A stretch of 63,104 nucleotides of DNA from Alloprevotella sp. (lineage in GTDB: Bacteria; Bacteroidota; Bacteroidia; Bacteroidales; Bacteroidaceae), in contig JAFUXE010000055.1 in NCBI GenBank assembly GCA_017477205.1, positions 1-63,104 on the forward strand, in the 5' to 3' direction. Below are positions 18,834-27,700 of this stretch, one piece after another. Positions within the stretch are counted from its first letter, which is position 1; the number at the start of each line of letters is the position of its first letter. The position numbers and the translations under genes were made by a program. The notes beneath the pieces were generated by a model, which saw only the letters and a program-made list of their open reading frames with translations, was not told the origin of the DNA and did no database searches.

Positions 18834-21386
18834 ATGAAGCAGGAAAAAAAGAATCCTTTGCTCTCCCCATTCCGCACACCGCATGCGACGCTGCCCTTCG
18901 GAGCCTTTTCCGTGTCCGATATTGAGGATGCCGTCAACGAAGGGTTGCGCAGAAGCGAGCAGGAGATAGCAGAGATTGCTGCAAATCCCCAGGCTCCCAC
19001 CTTCAAAAATACTATCGCCGCGCTGGACGGTGCGGGCGAAACGCTCGCGATGGCCTCTTCGCTCATGTTCAACATGGCAAGTGCCGACACGTCCGACGCA
19101 CTTGACGCGCTGACGGAACGCATCTCGCCGCTTCTTGCAAAGCACGACAACGACATTTTCCTGAACCGCGCGCTTTTTGAACGCGTTCGGACGGTGAAGG
19201 AAGACGCAACGGGTCTCACGCAGGAGGAGGCCATGCTCCTTGACAAGACGTACGAGGCGTTTGAACGCGCCGGCGCCACGTTGGACGAAGGCGGGCGCAA
19301 GCGTTTCCGCGAAATCTCCGAGGAACTTTCACGGCTGACGGTTGTCTTCGAGCAGAACCTGCTGAAGGAAACCAACGCCTACGAACTTAACGTCACGGAC
19401 GAGGCACGCCTCAAGGGGCTTCCCGAATCCCGCCTGCAAGCCGCTGCCGACGAGGCAAAGGCGCAGGGAAAGGACGGCTGGCTGTTTACGCTGAAAGCCC
19501 CCAGCTACGGGCCTTTCATGCAGTACGTAGAGGACCGCGAGCTTCGTCGCGAAATGTACACGGCATATACCATGCGCTGTGCCCAGGGCGGCGCACATGA
19601 CAACGGCGACGTCTGTCTGCGCATCGTCAATCTGCGCAGGGAAAAGGCGCAGCTCCTTGGTTTTCGGGATTATGCCGACTATGTGCTGCGTCGCCGGATG
19701 GCACAAAACGAGGAGAATGTGCGAGGACTTCTGGATGAGCTCAGCGGGAAATTCCTTTCTCCAGCCCGCAGGGAGGTGCAGGAAGTCGAGGCGTTTGCAC
19801 GCCGGACGCTTGGCGACGAGAGTTTCATGCTTGAGCCGTGGGATTTCTCCTATTGGAGCCAGCGCCTGTTCAAGGAAACGCATGGTTTCGACGGCGAAAT
19901 GCTGCGTCCTTACTTCCCGCTGCCCGCCGTCGTGGGCGGCGTATTCTCCCTTGCCACGCGCCTGTACGGCATCACGTTCTCACGTAACAAGAGCATTCCC
20001 GTATATCACGCCGACGTGGAGGCTTACGAGGTCTTCGATGCCGACGGCAGTTTCCTCGGTGTGCTGTATTGCGACTTCTTTGCCCGCAAGTCGAAGCAGG
20101 GTGGGGCGTGGATGACGAACTACAAGGAGCAATGGACGGAGCGCGGCAGGGACTCGCGTCCCCACGTGGCGCTTGTCACGAACTTTCCGAAGCCTTCCGC
20201 CGATGCCCCCTCGCGCCTCACGCTGGGAGAAGTGGAGACCTTGCTCCACGAATTCGGGCATGCGCTGCACGGTCTCTTTGCGCGTTCCCGCTTCCGCAGC
20301 ATCAGCGGTACGAACGTATGGTGGGACTTCGTGGAGCTTCCCTCGCAGATTATGGAAAACTACGCCACCGAAGCCGATTTCCTCCACACCTTTGCCTTCC
20401 ACTTCGAGACCGGGGAACCGCTCCCTGACGACCTCGTGAAGAAAATACGCCGTGCGCGCACCTTCAACGCCGCATACGGCTGCATGCGCCAGGTAGGGTT
20501 TGGACTCCTGGACATGGCACTCTACACGCAGACGAAGCCTCTTGCCGGATCCCTGTCCGACTTCGAGGAAGCCGCCTTGCGCGACGTGGCTCTCCTGCCG
20601 CGCCTTCCCCACGCCTGCATGGCACAGCAGTTCGGCCACATCATGAGCGGCGGCTATGCGGCGGGCTACTACAGCTACAAATGGGCGGAGGTCCTGGATG
20701 CTGATGCCTTCTCGCGTTTTCTGGAAGAGGGCATCTTCAACCGGAACGTCGCAAAGAGCTTCCGCGAGAACATCCTTTCGCGCGGCGGCACGGAGCATCC
20801 GATGGAGCTCTACGTGCGTTTCCGGGGACGCAAGCCCACGACGGAGGCGCTCATACGCCGCACGCTCGATGCCGACTGGGGCAGGAAGGCCGCGAAGCCC
20901 GGAAATGCCGACGGGGTGGGAGAGAACGCCGATGCGGTGCCGTGTGCGGAGGAAAAGACGGCACGTTCCCGTGCCTTTGACCTGCGCTATCTCCAGATGG
21001 CGCGCATCTGGGCGCAGAATTCCTACTGCCAGCGCCGCCAGGTGGGCGCGCTCATCGTGAAAGGCCGCATGATTATCAGCGACGGCTACAACGGGACGCC
21101 CTCCGGATTTGAGAATGTCTGCGAGGACGAGCACAACGTGACGAAGCCCTACGTGCTCCACGCCGAGGCAAATGCCATTACGAAGATAGCGCGTTCGGGA
21201 AACAACAGCGACGGAGCCACACTCTACGTGACCGACTCCCCGTGCATCGAATGCGCAAAGCTCATCATCCAGTCCGGCATACGTCGCGTTGTCTATGCCA
21301 AGCAGTATCGCCTGACCGACGGCATAGACCTCTTGCGCCGCGCAGGCATCGAAGTAGAATATACTCCTGTTGAAACAAAAGATTAA
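18834..21386 (+). CDS. M3 oligopeptidase fused to dCMP deaminase
   Basis: One uninterrupted 850-codon frame encodes two enzymes. Residues 1-685 are an M3 metallopeptidase (dipeptidyl carboxypeptidase/oligopeptidase A type) with zinc motif HEFGH (472-476) and third ligand Glu501 in DFVELPSQ. About 25 linker residues rich in Ala/Gly/Glu follow. Residues about 710-850 are a complete deoxycytidylate deaminase with LHAEANA (His776, Glu778) and SPCIECAKL (Cys804, Cys807), which makes dUMP for thymidylate synthesis. The deaminase normally stands alone; here it lacks its own stop-start boundary. In-frame GTG codons in the linker could serve as an internal start. ctpA and the folate gene follow. No signal peptide, so cytosolic. 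Confidence 0.92.
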   Translation: MKQEKKNPLLSPFRTPHATLPFGAFSVSDIEDAVNEGLRRSEQEIAEIAANPQAPTFKNTIAALDGAGETLAMASSLMFNMASADTSDALDALTERISPLLAKHDNDIFLNRALFERVRTVKEDATGLTQEEAMLLDKTYEAFERAGATLDEGGRKRFREISEELSRLTVVFEQNLLKETNAYELNVTDEARLKGLPESRLQAAADEAKAQGKDGWLFTLKAPSYGPFMQYVEDRELRREMYTAYTMRCAQGGAHDNGDVCLRIVNLRREKAQLLGFRDYADYVLRRRMAQNEENVRGLLDELSGKFLSPARREVQEVEAFARRTLGDESFMLEPWDFSYWSQRLFKETHGFDGEMLRPYFPLPAVVGGVFSLATRLYGITFSRNKSIPVYHADVEAYEVFDADGSFLGVLYCDFFARKSKQGGAWMTNYKEQWTERGRDSRPHVALVTNFPKPSADAPSRLTLGEVETLLHEFGHALHGLFARSRFRSISGTNVWWDFVELPSQIMENYATEADFLHTFAFHFETGEPLPDDLVKKIRRARTFNAAYGCMRQVGFGLLDMALYTQTKPLAGSLSDFEEAALRDVALLPRLPHACMAQQFGHIMSGGYAAGYYSYKWAEVLDADAFSRFLEEGIFNRNVAKSFRENILSRGGTEHPMELYVRFRGRKPTTEALIRRTLDADWGRKAAKPGNADGVGENADAVPCAEEKTARSRAFDLRYLQMARIWAQNSYCQRRQVGALIVKGRMIISDGYNGTPSGFENVCEDEHNVTKPYVLHAEANAITKIARSGNNSDGATLYVTDSPCIECAKLIIQSGIRRVVYAKQYRLTDGIDLLRRAGIEVEYTPVETKD

Positions 21387-21396
21387 AGCCAGAGTT

Positions 21397-23295
21397 ATGT
21401 CCGAAGAATTGCAGACGCCGACGGAACAGATGCAGACGCCCGGTCTTCCGCCGCAGATTCCGACCGGGGAAAAGCCCGCGCCGGGCGAGAACAAGCCGAT
21501 GGAGCCGCACGCCGCACGTCGTGCACGGAATCCTTTCGTGCCGATGCTCGTGGCCGCAGGCGTCATCGTGGGAATCTTGCTGGGGAGTTTCTTCTCTTCC
21601 CACTATTCGCGGCGCTCGCTGAGCATCATCAATTCGTCCAGCAACAAGATAAACGACCTTTTCCACCTCATCGACGACCGCTATGTGGACACCGTTGACA
21701 TTCCCGACCTTGTGGAAAAGTCGATGCCGCAGATCCTGAAGCAGCTGGATCCCCACTCCACGTATTTCTCCCCCAAGCTGGCAGGCGAAAGCATGCAGGA
21801 GCTGGAAGGAAAGTTCAGCGGCGTGGGCGTTCAGTTCACGATTTATCAGGACACGGTGCGCATCGTCCGCATCATCAAGGGAGGGCCTTCGGAGAGTGTG
21901 GGGCTTCGCGCCGGCGACGCCATTGTGAACGTGGACGGCAAGCCTTTCACGGGACCGAAGATCACGAACGACACCGTTCTGGCACGCCTCAAGGGGCCGC
22001 AGGGAACGTCCGTATGCCTTGACGTACGCCGCGCGGGGACGCCGGAGCCGCTCAGCTTCCGCATCGTCCGCGACGACGTGCCCGTGCCAAGCGTCAGCGC
22101 GGCCTACAAGATGGACGACGGTACGGGCTACATACGCATCACGACCTTCGCCAACACGACGCATTCCGAGTTTCTTGCCGCACTTGCCTCCTTGCAGGCA
22201 GGGGGCTTGAAGGGGCTCATCGTGGACTTGCGCGGAAACCTTGGCGGACTGATGGAACCCGCCGTGCAGATTGCCAACGAGTTTCTTCCCGCCGACCGCC
22301 TCATAGTCTATACGCAGGGCAGGCGTTCTCCCCGACAGGAGTACGTCAGCGACGGGCGTGGCGTCTATCAGCAGCTGCCGCTCGTGGTACTTATCGACGA
22401 GGTTTCGGCTTCCGCCAGCGAGATTTTCGCAGGCGCCATGCAGGACAACGACCGGGGCACCATCGTCGGGCGTCGTTCCTTCGGCAAGGGGCTTGTGCAA
22501 GTGCCCATCGAGTTTGACGACGGCTCGCTGCTGCGGCTTACCATCGCCCGCTACTATACGCCTTCGGGGCGCTGTGTGCAGAAACCCTACCAGCCGGGAC
22601 AGGAAGAGGAGTACGAGGCCGACCTGCTCATTCGCGCCACGAGCGGCGAATACCAGTCGGCAGACAGCATCAAGACGCAGGGCGAGGCCTACAAGACGCG
22701 CCTTGGCCGCGACGTCTATGGCGGAGGCGGCATCATCCCCGACCTTTTCGTTGCCGAGGACACCACGGGGCGCACCAGCTACTTCATGGAAGCCTACATG
22801 CGCGGGCTTCTCTATCAGTACGCCTACGTGTTCACCGACGAGCACCGTGCCTCGCTGGCGCGTTCCTCTGGCGCGGACAACGTCGTGGCAACGCTTCAGC
22901 GCTATGACCTCGTGGAGGACTTTGCCACCTTTGCCGCCAACAACGGCCTGAAGCGCCGCAACCTGCTGATTCGCCAAAGCGCAGAACAGATACGCTCCTA
23001 CGTCACGAGCCAGATTCTCCTGATACTTTACGGCACGCAGGAAGCCGCGCGCTACGAGAACCAGAACGACGAGTGCGTGGCACGTGCCTTGGAGCTCGTC
23101 AGCGAAGGCCGCACGCAGCCCGAACTGCCCACGGCGGAGAAGGCTGCAGCACGCCTGTCGCTGCCCCGGGGCACGATGCGCGACTTCCGCACGTGGAGCC
23201 ATTATGCCGAGGCACGCACGCGGATGCTTTGGAGCCCCTCATTGAACCTCATAGCCGTATGTCCGCAGAAAAAGACGCGCTCCGGGCACGCATAA
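21397..23295 (+). CDS. CtpA-type S41 carboxyl-terminal processing protease
   Basis: Periplasmic serine protease of the tail-specific family. An N-terminal cytosolic Pro-rich segment and one membrane anchor (NPFVPMLVAAGVIVGILLGS) precede a PDZ domain (GGPSESVGLRAGDAIVNVDG) and the S41 core. The catalytic Ser341 in SASASEIFAGA and Lys364 in RRSFGKGLVQ form the Ser-Lys dyad. 632 residues. An alternative TTG at 21370 would overlap the upstream gene; the ATG at 21397 lies 10 bp after that stop and is preferred. Overlaps the next gene by 37 bp. Confidence 0.93.
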   Translation: MSEELQTPTEQMQTPGLPPQIPTGEKPAPGENKPMEPHAARRARNPFVPMLVAAGVIVGILLGSFFSSHYSRRSLSIINSSSNKINDLFHLIDDRYVDTVDIPDLVEKSMPQILKQLDPHSTYFSPKLAGESMQELEGKFSGVGVQFTIYQDTVRIVRIIKGGPSESVGLRAGDAIVNVDGKPFTGPKITNDTVLARLKGPQGTSVCLDVRRAGTPEPLSFRIVRDDVPVPSVSAAYKMDDGTGYIRITTFANTTHSEFLAALASLQAGGLKGLIVDLRGNLGGLMEPAVQIANEFLPADRLIVYTQGRRSPRQEYVSDGRGVYQQLPLVVLIDEVSASASEIFAGAMQDNDRGTIVGRRSFGKGLVQVPIEFDDGSLLRLTIARYYTPSGRCVQKPYQPGQEEEYEADLLIRATSGEYQSADSIKTQGEAYKTRLGRDVYGGGGIIPDLFVAEDTTGRTSYFMEAYMRGLLYQYAYVFTDEHRASLARSSGADNVVATLQRYDLVEDFATFAANNGLKRRNLLIRQSAEQIRSYVTSQILLILYGTQEAARYENQNDECVARALELVSEGRTQPELPTAEKAAARLSLPRGTMRDFRTWSHYAEARTRMLWSPSLNLIAVCPQKKTRSGHA

Positions 23296-23861
23296 AAGCC
23301 CTGCGCCGCGAGCAGCTGCCCACGCCGGAGGCTCACGCTGCCGCTTCCAGGCGGCTGATGAGCCTGCTGGAGCGTCATCTGCGCTTTCAGGCGGCGCGGA
23401 CGGTGGCGCTTTTCTGGTCCTTGCCCGACGAGCCGACGACGCACGCGCTCCTGGAACGTATGTGGCGGGAGAAAACGCTGCTCCTGCCCGTCGTGACGGG
23501 CGACGACACGATGGAGCTGCGCCATTTCCAAGGCCGCGAAAGCCTGCGGCGCGGCGCCTTCGGCATCCTTGAGCCCACGGGCGAGGCGTTCACGCGCTTT
23601 GAGGCGCTTCCCCTCATCGTGGTTCCCGGCGTCGCCTTCGACCGCGCAGGCCACCGCATGGGGCGCGGTCGCGGCTACTACGACCGTTTCCTTGCGCAGC
23701 TCCCGCCTTTCGTGCCGGAAAGGGGCAACGGCAGCGGCGATGGCGGCAGGCAAAATGTCGGGGGCGGTACATTCCGCCTCGGCCTGTGCTTCCCGTTCCA
23801 GCTGCTTCCCGCCTTGCCCGCTGAGCCTTGGGACGTCCCCGTTGACGCTGTGCTTTGCTGA
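23259..23861 (+). CDS. 5-formyltetrahydrofolate cyclo-ligase
   Basis: Converts 5-formyl-THF to 5,10-methenyl-THF with ATP. The 200-residue product has the signature segments FWSLPDEPTT, LIVVPGVAFDRAGHRMGRGRGYYDRFL and the DVPVDAVLC end. A Gly/Asp-rich insert (ERGNGSGDGGRQNVGGG) precedes the last strands. The ATG at 23259 lies inside the ctpA 3' end, giving translational overlap. The link with the dCMP deaminase domain two genes upstream is thymidylate/one-carbon metabolism. Followed by the palindrome array, which may terminate the operon. Confidence 0.93.
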   Translation: MSAEKDALRARIKALRREQLPTPEAHAAASRRLMSLLERHLRFQAARTVALFWSLPDEPTTHALLERMWREKTLLLPVVTGDDTMELRHFQGRESLRRGAFGILEPTGEAFTRFEALPLIVVPGVAFDRAGHRMGRGRGYYDRFLAQLPPFVPERGNGSGDGGRQNVGGGTFRLGLCFPFQLLPALPAEPWDVPVDAVLC

Positions 23862-23906
23862 GGCCTCCTGCGGCTTTTCCTTGCCTTCTCAAGCCTTCTT
23901 GTTCAT

Positions 23907-23990
23907 AAACCACCGCGGTGGTTTTTATATTTCACCGCGGTGGTTTCTTTATCTCACCGCGGTGGTTTTTTGATTTCACCGCGGTGGTTT
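23907..23990. repeat. Array of four CCACCGCGGTGG palindromes
   Basis: CACCGCGGTGG occurs at 23911, 23933, 23955 and 23978 (spacing 22, 22, 23 bp), each followed by a T-rich stretch. The first is the perfect palindrome AAACCACCGCGGTGGTTT. Each unit can fold and is followed by T residues, so the array may act as serial terminators for the upstream operon. It opens the 668-bp gene-free region 23862-24529. Confidence 0.9.
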
Positions 23991-24013
23991 ATGCTTGCAA
24001 AGGCAGCGGGAGG

Positions 24014-24160
24014 GGGCTTTGCGGCTTTTTCCAAGGCGCAGAACGCCTTGGCACTTGGGCTTTGCGGCTTTTTCCAAGGCGCAGAACGCCTTGGCACTTG
24101 GGCTTTGCGGGCTTTTTCCAAGGCGGAGAACGCCTTGGCACTTGGGCTTTCGGGCTTTGG
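24014..24160. repeat. 43-bp hairpin repeat, three copies
   Basis: Units start at 24014, 24057 and 24100 (43 bp each, the third 44), with a truncated fourth from 24144. Each holds a perfect 8-bp stem CCAAGGCG/CGCCTTGG around CAGAA (GAGAA in the third). The length is not a multiple of three, so no constant peptide is encoded. Confidence 0.9.
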
Positions 24161-24206
24161 GCGTGAAAAAAGTGGGGGGAAGCTTCGCTATTCTTTGCAT
24201 TTGTCT

Positions 24207-24214
24207 TATTTTTG
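24207..24214 (+). promoter_or_regulatory. Candidate -7 box for the srfB operon
   Basis: TATTTTTG matches TAnnTTTG about 315 bp before srfB. No TTTG at the expected -33 distance. It is the only such box in the gene-free region; the transcript would carry the 21-bp repeat in its leader. Confidence 0.35.
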
Positions 24215-24281
24215 TCGCGTGTATGCGTCTTTCCCGCGCGCGAATCCTTTTAAAAACGTCCCGTCCGGGGCGGGCTGCAGC

Positions 24282-24470
24282 GCACCAGAACGCCATGCCG
24301 ACGCACCAGAACGCCATGCCGACGCACCCAACCGCTGCGCAGGCGCACCTAACCAAGGTGCTGAAGCACCCAATCGCCATGCCGACGCACTCAACCGTCG
24401 CGCTGACGTACCCAATCGCCATGCCGACGCACCCAACCGTCGCGCTGACGCATCTAACCGAGGCGACGCC
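24282..24470. repeat. 21-bp minisatellite upstream of srfB
   Basis: Nine consecutive 21-bp units start at 24282 and every 21 bp to 24450. The consensus is close to GCACCCAACCGCCATGCCGA plus C. Alternating unit subtypes (CGCCATGCCGAC versus CGTCGCGCTGAC) suggest higher-order duplication. All frames through it are open because 21 is a multiple of three, giving false heptad ORFs on both strands. Confidence 0.9.
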
Positions 24471-24529
24471 GCACCCGGGACGCCGCAACGGGGCTGCCAA
24501 ACGAAGAAACAAACAAACACGATAGCTTT

Positions 24530-27500
24530 ATGCAACACTTGATTGCCAACAGTGGCATCCATTTCCTCACGACGGAGGTGGAGTTCAATCCCGCCGATGC
24601 ACTTCTCCTGCCGAACGGCCGCACCTTGAAGTACGCCTTCTGCGACACGGAGAACTTCCTGACGGGAGACCGCTTTTTTGACATCCTTTCCTACCAGAGT
24701 TCCACGGGGCTTTACGTGCCCGTCAGCGAGCTTCTCGAACAGAACGCCTACGAGCAGGCGCCCGACGGCAGCGAGGAGTTCGACGCCTCGGGCGTCGTGA
24801 AGATTTCCGAGGACGCGTCCTCGGCCCTTCTGACAAACTATCGCGACGGCGACGAGGAGCTTCTGAGCATCAGCTCCCTGCTGAGCTTCCGCGTGAAGGA
24901 TACCGACGGCCGCACGCCCGTACCAGCCTTCGAGAAGCTGCTCGGGAAATGGCTCCCGATGCCCATGTTCGAGTGCGAGGAGGGACGCGCTTCGCAGGAC
25001 GGCCCCTACGGATGGTGCCGCGTCCGCATCGACTGCCTCGGCGAAGGCACGAAGAAGAACACGCAGCGCTACCGCCTGCTCTGGGCCTTCGACACGCAGC
25101 TGTCCACCGACGAGCTTTCGCGGATGCGTCCCTCCATGTATGCCGAGTTCGGCGAGACGGAGAAGCGTTTCAGCCTCTGCAACCGCGTGGATGAACTGAT
25201 GGGCTTCCTGTCCACAGGCCCCGAGTTCTCCGCTTTCTCGGACTATCTCTACTCCGCCCTGGGACTTCAGAACGAGACTTCCCACAAATACATCGCCTGG
25301 TACATATACCTCGTCGGCTTCCTGCGCCTCCTGGAGGGTGCCGCCCCCGAGGTGACGCTCCACGCAGCGCCTGCGGAACAGGCCGTTCCCGTTGACCTCG
25401 TCCTCGACATCGGCAACTCCCGCACCTGCGGCGTGCTTTTCGAGCGCGGCGACTTCACGCGCGCCATGATGCTGGAGCTTCGCGACATGTCCCAGCCCTG
25501 GAGAACCTATCGCAAGAGCTTCGACATGCGCTGCGTGTTCCGCAAGGCGGACTTCGGCAACGACATCGTCATGGAGGAAGGCCACTTCTTCGACTGGCGC
25601 AGCCTCGTGCGCATCGGCGACGAAGCCCGCAACCTCGTCTATCGCTCCCTCGAGGAGGACGGCATGAGCCAGCGCACGACGAACTACAGCAGCCCGAAGC
25701 GCTACCTCTGGGACACGAAGCCCTTCAACGGACGCTGGGAATTCCTTACGACCGTTGACGACCCCTTCAACGTGCGTCAGGACGGGCAGATTTATATCCC
25801 CGAACTGTCCGATTTGTTCGACAACACGGGCAACTACGTGGGACGTGACGCCGTCGTTGATGAAGAGCGCGACGGCAACAGCTATTCCCGCTCGTCGCTG
25901 ATGACCTTCGTGCTGATAGAAATCCTGCAGCAGGCGATGTCGCAAATCAACAGCGTGGAATTTCGCACGAAGCACGGCGACATAGACTGCCGCCGCGTGC
26001 TCCGCAACATCATACTCACCTGCCCGACGGCCATGCCGCAAGTGGAGCAGGTGCGCCTGCGCCGCCAGGCAGAAGACGCCTGGAAGGCACTTCGCGACTG
26101 CTTCCCCACGTTGGGAGAGGCCAACATCATCCCCAGCTCCGACTCGCAGAAGCCGCGCGAGGACTTCGACGACGACAAGCCCCGCGTCTGGAGCTACGAC
26201 GAAGCCACCTGCTGCCAGCTTGTCTATCTCTATGCCGAAATCGCCCAGCGCTACAGCGGCGAGATACACCGCTTCTTCGACCTCAAGGGCCACGTGCGCC
26301 CCGAGGAAGCCGAGGACGGCTACGAAGGCAAGTCGCTCACCATCGGCAGCATTGACATCGGCGCCGGTACTACGGACCTCATGATATGCTCCTACCAGTG
26401 TCACGGCGAGGGGCAGAGCCGCCTGTCGCCGCGTCCCCTGTTCTGGGACAGCTTCTACCTCGCCGGCGACGACATCCTGCACAGCCTCGTGCAGAACCAG
26501 GTGATAGAAGGCCCCGAGCACGGCATTGCCGAGCAGGGAAACATCGGCGGTGCACTCACCGCGCGCCTTCTCCAGATGACGGACAGCGAGATGCTCGCCC
26601 TGCCGTGCCTCGAAGGCAACCGCGTCTATCAGGAAAAGGTCCGCGACATCCAGAGCCTCACCGACAAGGAACAGCGCGACCGCGCCGTGAAGGCTTTCGC
26701 CTCCAACCTGCTGCACGACTTCTTCGGCCACGACAGCGCCATGATGAGCTACAAAGACCGCCGCTGCCGCGTAGATTTCAACACGCAGATTTCCGTTCCC
26801 ATCGCGCAGTTCTACCTTGAGCAGCTGCGCCTGAAACGCCCCTCGCGCCTCTATCGCTACGACGAGATATTTGCCGACAACAAGCCCGCGCGCTATCTCC
26901 TCGACTACTTCGCGCAGCATTTCGGCTTCCGCTTCGAGGAACTCGCCTGGCGCTTCGACCCTGACACCGTCAGCGGCATCGTCAAGAGCGTCATGGAACC
27001 CCTCATGAAGCAGCTTTCCGTCATCCTCTATGCCCACCACTGCGACATTCTCGTGCTGGCCGGACGCCCCTCGTCCCTCGACGCCATCACGGAGCTGTTC
27101 ATCAAGTATATCCCCATCTCTCCCGACCGCCTCATCCGGCTCAACGAATACCGCGTAGGCTCGTGGTACCCCTTCGCCGACGGACAAGGCTACTTCTACG
27201 ATCAGAAGAGCGTCGTCGCCGTAGGCGGCATGGTGGGTTTCCTGGCGGGCAGCGCGAAGGGTAACTTCAACGGACTCGTCATCGACTTCGGGCGCATGGC
27301 CAAGAGCATGAAGAGCACCGCCTGCTACATCGGACAGTACAACTCGAAGCGGCTTCAGGTGCTTACCTCCCTCCTCACGCCGGAGAACGGAAGTGCCACG
27401 CTGGACGTTCACGTGTTCCCCTTCTTCCTCGGTTGCAAGCAGCTCGACTCGCCCCTCTACCAGGCGCGCCCCCTCTATGCCCTCTACAACCACAGCAGCC

Positions 27501-27688
27501 GAAGCCCGCTGCGCGTCACCTTCTCCCGCAACTATTTCGAAGACCGCGAGCTCGTCACCATTGAAGAAGCCACCGACCAGGAGGGCAACGCTCTGCCCCC
27601 CGGCAAGGTGGAGCTTCGCCAGCAAAGCCTCGTGGACGACGGCAGCTACTGGCTCGACAAAGGCGAATTCATCCTATCCGTGAAATAA
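24530..27688 (+). CDS. srfB: SrfB-like actin/Hsp70-fold ATPase
   Basis: First gene of the twelve-gene cluster. The 1052-residue product resembles the SrfB family (named for a Salmonella SsrB-regulated gene). It carries the actin/Hsp70 ATPase signatures in order: phosphate 1 DIGNSRTCG (293-301), phosphate 2 DIGAGTTDL (609-617) and the adenosine motif VLAGRPSS (842-849). Residues 1-280 are a separate N-terminal region without recognised motifs. No signal peptide or membrane segment, so cytosolic. Gene 2 starts 12 bp downstream. In Enterobacteria srfB sits beside srfA and srfC; here only B and C are recognisable. The biochemical role is not established; ATP binding is inferred from motifs. Confidence 0.8.
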   Translation: MQHLIANSGIHFLTTEVEFNPADALLLPNGRTLKYAFCDTENFLTGDRFFDILSYQSSTGLYVPVSELLEQNAYEQAPDGSEEFDASGVVKISEDASSALLTNYRDGDEELLSISSLLSFRVKDTDGRTPVPAFEKLLGKWLPMPMFECEEGRASQDGPYGWCRVRIDCLGEGTKKNTQRYRLLWAFDTQLSTDELSRMRPSMYAEFGETEKRFSLCNRVDELMGFLSTGPEFSAFSDYLYSALGLQNETSHKYIAWYIYLVGFLRLLEGAAPEVTLHAAPAEQAVPVDLVLDIGNSRTCGVLFERGDFTRAMMLELRDMSQPWRTYRKSFDMRCVFRKADFGNDIVMEEGHFFDWRSLVRIGDEARNLVYRSLEEDGMSQRTTNYSSPKRYLWDTKPFNGRWEFLTTVDDPFNVRQDGQIYIPELSDLFDNTGNYVGRDAVVDEERDGNSYSRSSLMTFVLIEILQQAMSQINSVEFRTKHGDIDCRRVLRNIILTCPTAMPQVEQVRLRRQAEDAWKALRDCFPTLGEANIIPSSDSQKPREDFDDDKPRVWSYDEATCCQLVYLYAEIAQRYSGEIHRFFDLKGHVRPEEAEDGYEGKSLTIGSIDIGAGTTDLMICSYQCHGEGQSRLSPRPLFWDSFYLAGDDILHSLVQNQVIEGPEHGIAEQGNIGGALTARLLQMTDSEMLALPCLEGNRVYQEKVRDIQSLTDKEQRDRAVKAFASNLLHDFFGHDSAMMSYKDRRCRVDFNTQISVPIAQFYLEQLRLKRPSRLYRYDEIFADNKPARYLLDYFAQHFGFRFEELAWRFDPDTVSGIVKSVMEPLMKQLSVILYAHHCDILVLAGRPSSLDAITELFIKYIPISPDRLIRLNEYRVGSWYPFADGQGYFYDQKSVVAVGGMVGFLAGSAKGNFNGLVIDFGRMAKSMKSTACYIGQYNSKRLQVLTSLLTPENGSATLDVHVFPFFLGCKQLDSPLYQARPLYALYNHSSRSPLRVTFSRNYFEDRELVTIEEATDQEGNALPPGKVELRQQSLVDDGSYWLDKGEFILSVK

Positions 27689-27700
27689 AACGAAGCGACT

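Noticed and set aside
19980..21566. 528-codon minus-strand frame opposite the peptidase-deaminase fusion
   Set aside because: Shadow of a catalytically intact fusion gene; no domain recognised.
23940..24542. 200-codon plus-strand frame with APNRHAD-like heptads
   Set aside because: It strings together three unrelated repeat families, all frames are open there, and the 43-bp units shift frame at each copy, so no constant protein is encoded.
24206..27625. 1139-codon minus-strand frame opposite srfB
   Set aside because: It is a GC-rich shadow of srfB on the opposite strand; its product has no domain and its end is a heptad artefact of the 21-bp minisatellite.
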